The translations under genes and the position numbers were made by a program. 43,751 nt of DNA from an uncultured Prevotella sp. GTDB lineage: Bacteria > Bacteroidota > Bacteroidia > Bacteroidales > Bacteroidaceae. The notes beneath the pieces are model-generated. The model did not search any database, was not told where the DNA came from, and saw only the letters and a list, made by a program, of their open reading frames with translations. Numbering within the stretch: the stretch's first letter is position 1; each line of letters starts with the position of its first letter. Location of the stretch: positions 1 through 43,751 of the forward strand of contig CAJONO010000169.1 of the NCBI GenBank assembly GCA_905235905.1, read 5' to 3'. Positions 9,022-18,567 of this stretch are shown one piece after another.

Positions 9022-10467
9022 TTACTTTTGGGGGCTTGTCGTGCCGCTATTGACGGTTTCCAAGACGTCCTTGTTGACGGTAAATGTGTATTTCTTGCGC
9101 AGTGCGGCCACCCATTCTTTCTCTAACGCCTCCTGGTAGTCGGCCACGACGAGGCCGCGCACGTCGGTATAGTCCTCCGGGCCTTTCTTCAGCATCCAGC
9201 CGTAGGTAGCGTCGATGGGATAGTCCTTCAGCTTGGTCACCGTGGTGTCTTTCTTGAACACGACGCTGTCGATGAGCGCATTGTCGCCCTCCTTGAAGAT
9301 GCCTTTCTCCACGCGGATGCGAATCACGGAGTCGGCATTGAAGGTAGAGCGCAGTGCCTCGGCCCACTGGTCGAACTTCAGTTTCTTCACGCATTTCTTC
9401 ACGGCCTCCACGTCGTCCTGTGTCTTCACGTGGTAGGCCATGCCCTTGAAGCGGGGTGTGTCCCAGTTATAGTTCTTCTTGTTCTTCTTGAAGAACTTGG
9501 CCAGTCCTTCCTCGTCCTTGGCGGCCTTGTCCCATACGAGCTTGTTGCTGATTTCATAGAGCAGCAGACCGTCGTGATATTCGCGTATGAGATATTTCAG
9601 TTCCAGGTCGTTAGCCGAGAACTCATTGGCTTTCTGCTCCATGATGGCAGCCTTGGTGAGTGCGCCGTTAGACGCCTTGACCAGGCTGTCGACCTTGGCC
9701 GTGGCAATCTGGTCGCGCAGGTTGCGCTGCTCGATAAACTTGATAATGGCATCGTGGTGGAACTCGAAGGGCTCCAACTGCTTGCGCTCGTCCATGCGGA
9801 TGATGTGATAGCCGAAGGGCGACTGCACGATGCCCGACATCTGGCCGGGCTGCAGGGCAAAGGCGGCATCCTCGAACTCCTTGACCAGCTGTCCGCGCTG
9901 CACGAAGGGCAGCTGTCCGCCCTGACGGGCCGAGCCTGGGTCTTGCGACACCTTGGTGGCCAGTTCGGCAAAGTCGGCACCGTCCTTCAGTGCCTTGTAG
10001 ATGGAGTCGATGCGCACCTTGGCGGCTTTCTGCTCCTCGTCGGTGGCCTGCTGGTTCAGGCGCAGCAGAATGTGCGAGGTCTTCACCAGGCCGTCGGGGC
10101 CGATGCGCTCTACTGTCTGGTTGTAAATCTTATGGGCCTCGGCCTCGATGTCGGCATCGTCAACGAGCATGGGCAGCACCTGCTGGTCGCGATACTGGGC
10201 AAACTCGTCCTTGAACGACTGCAGCGTGTCGTACTTCTCATCGATGGCGGCACACACCTTCAGCTTATAGTTGATAAAGAGGTCGACGTACTCCTCTACA
10301 CTCTTCTTGTCGATGACTCCCTCAGAGTTGTTCTTGTTGTAGGAATACTCGAATTCTGAGCGCAGAACGGGCTCTCCGTTGACGGTCATCACAATCGGGT
10401 CGGTCTGCGCCCCTGCGGGGCTAACGAACAATGAAAAAACAATAAAGAATAAACTTAAACGTTTCAT
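9022..10467 (-). CDS. PpiC-type periplasmic peptidylprolyl isomerase
   Basis: The protein has 481 residues from MKRLSLFFIVFSLF at 10467; the frame upstream of this begins only with a TTG. The signal peptide ends SPAGAQ. One parvulin domain lies at about 130-230 (VKTSHILLRLNQQ, VSQDPGSARQGGQLPF, FGYHIIRMDERK). It is followed by a long C-terminal region rich in Lys and Asp that resembles the PpiC/SurA-like proteins of Bacteroidetes. It is the likely first gene of the envelope operon and probably shares outer-membrane protein folding work with the SurA-like protein. The signal-peptide region carries the hairpin GCCCCTGCGGGGC (10409-10421), like its neighbour. A 157-bp repeat lies just upstream; no clear TAnnTTTG box was found. 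Confidence 0.88.
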   Translation of the reverse strand: MKRLSLFFIVFSLFVSPAGAQTDPIVMTVNGEPVLRSEFEYSYNKNNSEGVIDKKSVEEYVDLFINYKLKVCAAIDEKYDTLQSFKDEFAQYRDQQVLPMLVDDADIEAEAHKIYNQTVERIGPDGLVKTSHILLRLNQQATDEEQKAAKVRIDSIYKALKDGADFAELATKVSQDPGSARQGGQLPFVQRGQLVKEFEDAAFALQPGQMSGIVQSPFGYHIIRMDERKQLEPFEFHHDAIIKFIEQRNLRDQIATAKVDSLVKASNGALTKAAIMEQKANEFSANDLELKYLIREYHDGLLLYEISNKLVWDKAAKDEEGLAKFFKKNKKNYNWDTPRFKGMAYHVKTQDDVEAVKKCVKKLKFDQWAEALRSTFNADSVIRIRVEKGIFKEGDNALIDSVVFKKDTTVTKLKDYPIDATYGWMLKKGPEDYTDVRGLVVADYQEALEKEWVAALRKKYTFTVNKDVLETVNSGTTSPQK

Positions 10468-10507
10468 GTTACTCAATTCTATTTGTAAAATTTCTCATTC
10501 TTTCTTC

Positions 10508-10665
10508 TTTGCATAATCATGCATTTTGGGGCTTGACGGAAACGTGTTTGAAATTCATGCTGAATTCCGATGCAATTAAGCTCAAATTGTCACGTAATTC
10601 AGCATGAATTGTCGCGTAATTTGAACTGAATTATAATGTGCTGGAAATCAGTGAGTTGACAAGCC
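10508..10665. repeat. Dispersed palindromic repeat, copy A
   Basis: This is about 157 bp and similar over its whole length to 43491-43647, from TTTGCATAATCAT through ATTCATGCTG to GGAAATCAGTG. The 13-bp arms TTCATGCTGAATT (10554-10566) and AATTCAGCATGAA (10596-10608) are perfect inverted repeats. AATTGTCRCGTAATT occurs twice as a direct repeat (10585 and 10607). It lies between guaB and the ppiC-like gene. Confidence 0.75.
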
Positions 10666-10686
10666 TTTTTTCGTCAGGCCGAAATG

Positions 10687-12180
<1,494 letters not shown>

Positions 12181-12197
12181 TTATTTTTTATTGTGTG

Positions 12198-12205
12198 CAA
12201 AGGTA
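12198..12205 (-). promoter_or_regulatory. -7 box of the guaB promoter
   Basis: Minus strand TACCTTTG, matching TAnnTTTG, about 30 bp upstream of the guaB ATG. No convincing -33 TTG lies at 19-20 bp. Confidence 0.5.
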
Positions 12206-12286
12206 CGCATTTTTCTGCACCTACGAGCCGTCTTTTAGCAATTTCTTGCCTAATTAATACGATTTAACGTGTTTTTCCCTTTTCTA

Positions 12287-12399
12287 CACGGTAATGCTTA
12301 CCGTCGTACACAGAGGTCTCCCATATCTTGGAGCGATATAGGAGACCTCAGGTTATGAGCCGTCACAGACGGTTGCTATGGGCAGTGGTGTCACCACTG
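12287..12399 (-). terminator. Stack of hairpins at the end of the large operon
   Basis: Read on the minus strand from the stop codon: CAGTGGTGACACCACTG (12399-12383, containing the TGA), CCGTC..GACGG, GAGGTCTCC..GGGAGACCTC (about 12339-12310) and ACGGTAA-GC-ATTACCGT (about 12304-12287). None has a strong T-run directly after it. They probably end or protect the 3' end of the 11-kb transcript. Confidence 0.45.
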
Positions 12400-15300
12400 T
12401 ATTTTCTTGGCGACATACTGTAGGATGAGCGAGGCATCCTGGGCCGTAATATCACCGTCGCCGTTCACGTCGGCAGCCTCGCCTATCACACCTTCAGCCG
12501 TGGTGGTGATTTTCCTGGCCACAATCTGTAGCACTAACGAGGCATCCTGCGCCGTGATTATGCCGTCGCCGTTCACGTCGCCCTTCAGGTAGTCGACGGT
12601 AGCCAGCCAAGTCTTGCTCTTGTTCGAGCTGCCGGCCGTTCCCTCGAGGTTCTTCATGCCCGAGGTGAAGACGGTCATGGTGAGCAGACCGGCTGAGAGG
12701 CGATTGTCGCTCCAGTCGACGGTGAACGTCGTGGGACTTGTCACCTCGACCTTCACTTCATAGCTCTTGCCGTCGATGGTCATGGCCACGTCGTCTTCGT
12801 CGATGGTCTCTGTGTCGATCGGCTCCTTCATGGTGACGACGGCCTTTGTGGCCTTGCTTTCCTCCTTACCCTCTTCTGCCACCAGCTCGATGCTCTTCAC
12901 GCTTGGAGCAGCAGCAGGCTTGGGCTCGTAGTAGAGCGTGTAGCTCTCGGTGGTAGCGATGTTGTCGGCCAGGTGCAGGCGGTTGTCTACGATGGTAGAG
13001 TAGTTGGCCGTCACCGTGCGGTCGCTCTGCCAGATGTTGGCGGTTACGTCGGCTCCGTCGCTATTGCGCACTGCCCGCACCAGGTTCATGGTGCAGTTGG
13101 TGGGATCATGCGTCACGCCATACACCCATCCTTCACGCGATGCCGTCACGCTCAGCACGTACTCACGCTCGTTACTGCCGGCGCTCACGCTGAGTGCGTC
13201 GCTCACCACCTCCAGGTCGTCGGTCTCGTTGCCGTTCATGTCCATCACATGGTCGGGTAGGTTGTTCTCGTCGGGTATCAGGTTCAGCAGCATGATGTCG
13301 GTCTGCTTCTCGCTGTCGGTCAGTGAGCTGCTGGCCCTGCTTGCTGCGGTCTGTCGTTCCAGGGTGCCTGAAACCGAACGGGTCAGTTCGCGCACACCGT
13401 CCAAGGTTATCAGGTCGAACTCCTGTCCGAATGAGGAGTGCTTCGTCATGTGGGCCTCGTAGTTGGCCACGTGGGCCGACACATTGCAGTAGTACCACCA
13501 GCGGGCCATGATGTTCTGTCCGGGAGCAATACTGCCGAGGCTGAGGTAGCTGAAGCTCATGTTCTTCTCATTGCCGTCAACGGTGCAGTAGAGCTGTGTG
13601 AATTTCACGGGCAGTCCGCAGGCGTTCTCTATGACCTGCGGCTCCGAGGTCTCTATATTCAGGTCGAGGGCCTTGCCGGCACCCTTGTTCTGTATGAGCA
13701 GTGCAAACTGTGTGGGTTCCCACGGCTCCACCTCTTCGGTCAGCGGGTCGTCGCCTATGAAGTCGCGCTGCACGAAGTAGGTCAGGTGCAGGTCGGGCGA
13801 CGGCTGCACCTCTAACTGAGTGGCCGTCAGCTCCTGGGTGACAATCTTGCCGTCTTTCACGTTGCGATAGGTCACCGTGCCGCCAAACAGGTAGCTCACC
13901 GGCTCGGTGGGTGCCGTTTCCTTCGAGGGCACATAGAGCACCATTGCCTGTCCGACGCCCGTGCTCACCAGGTCCCATCCCGATCCTGACCAGCCGCCAG
14001 CAGGAGTGGTCGTGATGGCAAAGAGGTCGGTGGCATCGGTGCCGTCAAGGCGCTTCACGCTGGGTGTCACCGTTACGTTCTCTATGTCGCTCATCTGCAG
14101 GTTCTCCACGGTCAGGGTGCCCTTAAAGGCCTCGCGCTCCAAGAAGAACTTCTGCTCGAATTTCAGACGTATGCGGTTGTCGACAGACTTTGAATAGTCG
14201 CGTATCTGGATATCGGGTTCCAGCGCACCTCCAAGGCTATTGCCAGTCAAGGGAACGCCTCCGCCAGCATACCCGATGGACTGCTGTTCCCTGTAGCGTC
14301 CGAAGTTCCGGCCTTCCACGTCATATTCGGCACCGGCCAGTCCGCCATTGGGCCGCATCAGCAAGTCGCCATGACCCATGAGGGCCGGGTAGATCTCGTT
14401 GCTCCAGTAGAGCTCACCCTGCATCTTGAAGGCATAGTTCATCTTGATATAGCCCAGTTCGGCATAGAAGACATTCTCAGGCCCATTGAACTCGACGCTG
14501 ATGTCGAAGCTCTCGTTGGGATAGATGACGGTGGGATAGTCGCTGATGACCTTGAACTCGACACCGTCTACCTTCGGGAACTCCAGATAGGGCGTATAGG
14601 CCGTCAGTCGTCCCTTGTTGGTCAGCGTCACGCTGTAGGCATGGTTGCCGGTGCCCCAGTTCGTTGGAAGGTCGGGCACGACGATGGCCTGCGGAATGTC
14701 GGGCACAATGTCTAAGAGCAGCTCCGTCTGATACTCGTCGGTCACCGTGGTACGCTCTACGGTGTAGGTCATCTTCACCACCTCGTAGTTCAGGAACACC
14801 TCCATCTGGTTTTCCACGCCGGGGTCAACGGTGATGGTCTTCTCGGCATAGTAGTGGTTGGGAGCGGTCACGTAGACGTAGTATGTGCCCTCCTTCAGGA
14901 TGTCGGTGCGGAAGATGCCGTCATTGCCCGTGGTGCCCGTCATGGTCACCTCGCCGGTCAGTGCGTTGGTCAGCCGCACTGAGGCTCCCTCCACATGGGG
15001 GCCGTTGCCATCGTCGGCCCCTAAGGTGTAGGCATCGACCACGTCGACCATCAGCGTGGCAATGTCGGTGCTCACCACCGTACACTTCACGCTCACGTCC
15101 TTCTTCCATCCGTTCTTGGGCGTCAGTCGGATGGTGGCCTCGTAGGTTCCGTCGACAATCATGTCGGGGTTGCCCGTCACGTTGAACTCCAAGTAGGCAT
15201 AGCCTTCCTTCTCAATAGAGGCCAGCTGCTCGGTGGGCACGGTGAGCCACTCCTGTCCTGAGGAGTATTCCACCTTGATTTCGCCCGACTCCTTCTGTCC

Positions 15301-18300
15301 GAAGTTCTCCACCAACAGCTGCAGTCGGCGACTGCCATCACGGTAGAGGGTGGTCTTCACGTTCTCGGCCACCAACTGGCAGTTGGCATGATACCACTTG
15401 AAGTAGGCGGGCATCTCGCTGTCGGCAATCTTCTCGCCTTCGCTGTCCTGGGCGCTGGCAATAAAGGTCGACTCTATGGTCTTGTGCTGTTTTGTCCCTA
15501 TTGTACTGAATCGGGCAAACTGCGGTTCTGAGGCTACGATGCGGTAGTGGCAGTTGCCCGTGGCACCGCCTTCCAGCTTGCTAATCTTGGTCAGCTCTAC
15601 CTCCCAGTCTTCGGGGAGTCCCTGAATTTGGAATCCCACGTTATACAGCGGCTCTTCCGAGAGGTTTGTCACCGAAATGTCGCCCTCCAAGGGTATGCCG
15701 GCAACGATGTCCTGCAACAGATAGCTGGAGCGGTTGATCTGTAGTCGAGTCACGTTGATAATGGCTCCCGTCTCTGTGCCGCCGCTATCGTGAACACAGG
15801 CTCCTACCTTGTAGCGGCCGCCGGTCTGTTCGCCGAAGGTGTATTGTGCGGTGAAGTTGCCCTCGGCATCGAGCGTGGCCTGTGTCTGGTAGCGCTTCGT
15901 GTCGTTCAGCAGGTAGACGTCCACCTTGCGGCCCTGCATGGGCAGCCCGCTCTCGGCATTGCTCATTTGGCCCGTGAAGTGAATCACGTCGCCACGGGTA
16001 TAGTTGTGCTTGTCGGTGCTGATGGCGCTCAGCCTGAAGGCGGGATGGATGAATACCGGCACGGTGTTCGAAATACCGTTATACTTGTCGAGTTCGGCCG
16101 TTTCCAGCATCGGGTTCAGCCAGGCCATCAGCCAGTATTGTATCTGCTTGCCGTTGCTGGGCATCTCGATGGGGATGGTCATGGGCACCGTCTGTCCGGA
16201 AGGTACAGCCTCCGGCAGCGTGGTGCGGTAAATGTAGGCAGCCTTCTGGTTGCTGTTCCACTGTCCCCAGGTGAACTTGCTCGAATCGAGCAGGTAGAAG
16301 CGCACCTCCATGCCCGGCTGCAAGGTGCTGCCGCCCTGGTTGGTCACGTTCAGCACCACATTGACGGTCTCGCCGCCATAGGGCTGGTCGTTCTCCAACG
16401 GGATGATGGAGCAGACGGCATCGGGCAGCGTACTCACCATGAAGACGAACTGTGCCGACTGGCACCCTTCTGCCGATGCCGTCACACGGGCATAGTAGTT
16501 CTCCTCAGAGTTCTGGTTGTTGGCGGCGTTCACCTTGAAGGTAGCCGACTTCTGGCCGTCGGCGATGGTCACCGTCTGCGGCATTACGAGGTTGTCTACG
16601 TCGCCTTCCAGATTGACTGTCAGCGCTCCCATCTGAGAATTTCGCGTAAGAGTGAGCGTCACCTGTCCGCCGCCTTCCGTCAGCGTGGCTGTCGAACACT
16701 GCAGCTTCAGTGCTCCCTCGCTGTCGTCGTCGGTTACGGTCAGCGGGGCCGAGCAGTTCGACTGGTGCCCCTGTGCCACTGGCTTGCCCGTGGCGGCATC
16801 GCAGGCCGCCGCCGTCACCGTCCACACGCGCTGGGTGGTGATGGTCGAGTTGTCCTCCACGCCTATCTGGAACGTCACGCTCTTCTGTCCGGCAGGAATG
16901 ATGACATACTGCGAGTCGAAGTACAGTTCCAGCCTGTTGGCATCCGAAGGCACCGACTTGGCTGCATAGTTCACGAACAGCGTCAGGTTCTCGGCCGTGC
17001 TGCCCGTGCGGGTGACGGTGGCCATCGTGGCCCCGTAGCCGTCGCCCTCGCTGATGATGTTGCGCGAGAGCGTCATGGTCAGCATGGGCCAGTCGTCGTC
17101 CTGTATGCCTATCGTCTTCTTGGCCGTGGTGAAGCCCGTGGCCGTACCGGTGAAGGTCACGGTGGCATCAACCATAGGCTTGTCGTCGTTTACCACTGCC
17201 GTCACGCCCTGTGCCGACAGTTGTCCGGCGGGGATGGTGATGCTGCGCAAGAAGGGGTAGAAGCGTCCTGTGGCCGTGTTGGTGATGTTGACCTTCACGT
17301 CGTTCTCCATGGCCTGGCTGATGGTGGCCGTCAGCACCATGCTCTCACCCTCGGCATAGAAAGGCTTGTCGGTGTTGAGCGTCAACTCGTAGCTGTCGTC
17401 GTCCTCTACGTCGACAATCATGCTGGCATCGGGGTAGTCATTGCCTGTGACAGTCACGCCTGTGCGGTATTGTGGGTTGACGGTCGAGTTGTTGGTGGCC
17501 GTCACATAGAAGCTCACGCTGGCACTCTTGGCCGCAATCTTCACCGTGGCAGGCACACTGAGCATCATCACGCCGTGGTCGTTAGTCTCGGCCAGCTCGA
17601 AAGTCTCTGCTACCGACCAGTCGCCGCTGCGGGTCAGCGTCACGCGCTCCCTGTTGCCTTCCTTCAGTTTCAGGCGCTCAGTGCTCAGGAAGAGGCGCTT
17701 GGCCAGTTCCTTGGTGTTGGTCGATATGGCCGTGTTGTTGCCTTGGTCGGCAATCAGCTCGTCGGTGCTCTTCAGTGCCACGAGTTCCACCACTGCCTTC
17801 ACCGTTCCCTCCATGTGCATGGCCTGCGGAATGTCCACCTCATACAGGCGTGGCATCGACTCGCCGGCAGGCAGCGTGTTGGGATATTTCTTGGTCACGA
17901 TGAAGGTGCGTGTGCCTGTCAGGTCTTCCAAGTAGATTTTCTCGCTCCAGCCGTCCTTGCTGTCGCCCGTTCCCTGATTCAGCACGGTGAACTGTAGCTG
18001 CATCTTGCCGCCAGGCTCCAGCGTTCCGTCACTGTTGTAGATGTTCAGGCTGGTTGGCACAAAGTCGGGTGTCGGTGTGCGCTGTACGGTAAACGTGCCC
18101 GTCTGTGTCGTCTCTGAAGCCACGTTGTGCCCCGTGCGGTCGGTCAGCACGATATTGGTCAGCGTCACCTCCTTCGTGTCGTCGGCCTGGGCGTCGGCAG
18201 GCACTGAGATGGGGAAGCGTATCATGAGACCGCCGTTGCCGCGCAGCGCACGGTTCTGCATCGACATGACCACCACCGTATATTGGTAGTTCGACAGCTT

Positions 18301-18567
18301 GCGCAGCGAGAGGGTGTGTCCCTCGGTGCGCTCGTCGACGAGCACCACGCTGCTGCCGCTCTTCACGTAGGGCAGGGTGATGTCGAACTGCATGCCCACG
18401 ATGTCGTCGTTATTGTCCAAATAGATGGGCACGTAGGCCTCCTTGTCGGCCACCTGGGTGAAGTCGGCCACGCGCAGGTGGTTCTGGGCTGTGGCCTGCA
18501 CCATGCCCGTCGCAAGGACGAGCAGGGTGAGCAGGCTTTTCAAGATATGTCGTTTCATCGTCTTCAT
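12391..18567 (-). CDS. Giant secreted protein: cohesin-like, Calx-beta, dockerin
   Basis: The protein has 2058 residues. The ATG overlaps the upstream stop (ATGA) and has a strong ribosome site, AAAGGAGGT, 6 bp before it. The signal peptide ends at VQATAQ. In order: a cohesin-like beta-sandwich, about 30-165 (AYVPIYLDNNDDIVGMQFDI); a CARDB-like domain from about 166; four Calx-beta-type repeats near 290, 390, 495 and 615 (ISEGDGYGATMATVTRTG, LTEGGGQVTLTLTRN); another CARDB-like domain near 715; a carboxypeptidase-regulatory-like domain at about 1170-1240; further beta domains; and at about 1995-2058 two EF-hand-like dockerin units, GDVNGDGIITAQDASLVL and ADVNGDGDITAQDASLIL, with intact calcium ligands. 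It has no type IX sorting tail, so retention at the surface may depend on the dockerin. No enzyme motif was recognised. Cohesin assignment is by pattern only. Confidence 0.8.
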   Translation of the reverse strand: MKTMKRHILKSLLTLLVLATGMVQATAQNHLRVADFTQVADKEAYVPIYLDNNDDIVGMQFDITLPYVKSGSSVVLVDERTEGHTLSLRKLSNYQYTVVVMSMQNRALRGNGGLMIRFPISVPADAQADDTKEVTLTNIVLTDRTGHNVASETTQTGTFTVQRTPTPDFVPTSLNIYNSDGTLEPGGKMQLQFTVLNQGTGDSKDGWSEKIYLEDLTGTRTFIVTKKYPNTLPAGESMPRLYEVDIPQAMHMEGTVKAVVELVALKSTDELIADQGNNTAISTNTKELAKRLFLSTERLKLKEGNRERVTLTRSGDWSVAETFELAETNDHGVMMLSVPATVKIAAKSASVSFYVTATNNSTVNPQYRTGVTVTGNDYPDASMIVDVEDDDSYELTLNTDKPFYAEGESMVLTATISQAMENDVKVNITNTATGRFYPFLRSITIPAGQLSAQGVTAVVNDDKPMVDATVTFTGTATGFTTAKKTIGIQDDDWPMLTMTLSRNIISEGDGYGATMATVTRTGSTAENLTLFVNYAAKSVPSDANRLELYFDSQYVIIPAGQKSVTFQIGVEDNSTITTQRVWTVTAAACDAATGKPVAQGHQSNCSAPLTVTDDDSEGALKLQCSTATLTEGGGQVTLTLTRNSQMGALTVNLEGDVDNLVMPQTVTIADGQKSATFKVNAANNQNSEENYYARVTASAEGCQSAQFVFMVSTLPDAVCSIIPLENDQPYGGETVNVVLNVTNQGGSTLQPGMEVRFYLLDSSKFTWGQWNSNQKAAYIYRTTLPEAVPSGQTVPMTIPIEMPSNGKQIQYWLMAWLNPMLETAELDKYNGISNTVPVFIHPAFRLSAISTDKHNYTRGDVIHFTGQMSNAESGLPMQGRKVDVYLLNDTKRYQTQATLDAEGNFTAQYTFGEQTGGRYKVGACVHDSGGTETGAIINVTRLQINRSSYLLQDIVAGIPLEGDISVTNLSEEPLYNVGFQIQGLPEDWEVELTKISKLEGGATGNCHYRIVASEPQFARFSTIGTKQHKTIESTFIASAQDSEGEKIADSEMPAYFKWYHANCQLVAENVKTTLYRDGSRRLQLLVENFGQKESGEIKVEYSSGQEWLTVPTEQLASIEKEGYAYLEFNVTGNPDMIVDGTYEATIRLTPKNGWKKDVSVKCTVVSTDIATLMVDVVDAYTLGADDGNGPHVEGASVRLTNALTGEVTMTGTTGNDGIFRTDILKEGTYYVYVTAPNHYYAEKTITVDPGVENQMEVFLNYEVVKMTYTVERTTVTDEYQTELLLDIVPDIPQAIVVPDLPTNWGTGNHAYSVTLTNKGRLTAYTPYLEFPKVDGVEFKVISDYPTVIYPNESFDISVEFNGPENVFYAELGYIKMNYAFKMQGELYWSNEIYPALMGHGDLLMRPNGGLAGAEYDVEGRNFGRYREQQSIGYAGGGVPLTGNSLGGALEPDIQIRDYSKSVDNRIRLKFEQKFFLEREAFKGTLTVENLQMSDIENVTVTPSVKRLDGTDATDLFAITTTPAGGWSGSGWDLVSTGVGQAMVLYVPSKETAPTEPVSYLFGGTVTYRNVKDGKIVTQELTATQLEVQPSPDLHLTYFVQRDFIGDDPLTEEVEPWEPTQFALLIQNKGAGKALDLNIETSEPQVIENACGLPVKFTQLYCTVDGNEKNMSFSYLSLGSIAPGQNIMARWWYYCNVSAHVANYEAHMTKHSSFGQEFDLITLDGVRELTRSVSGTLERQTAASRASSSLTDSEKQTDIMLLNLIPDENNLPDHVMDMNGNETDDLEVVSDALSVSAGSNEREYVLSVTASREGWVYGVTHDPTNCTMNLVRAVRNSDGADVTANIWQSDRTVTANYSTIVDNRLHLADNIATTESYTLYYEPKPAAAPSVKSIELVAEEGKEESKATKAVVTMKEPIDTETIDEDDVAMTIDGKSYEVKVEVTSPTTFTVDWSDNRLSAGLLTMTVFTSGMKNLEGTAGSSNKSKTWLATVDYLKGDVNGDGIITAQDASLVLQIVARKITTTAEGVIGEAADVNGDGDITAQDASLILQYVAKKIQW

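Noticed and set aside
15790..17997. 735-codon open frame on the plus strand
   Set aside because: It is antisense to the 2058-residue protein, which has a signal peptide and recognisable domains. The opposite frame is rich in His, Gly, Arg and Val with no motifs, as expected from the GC-rich codon pattern of the real gene.
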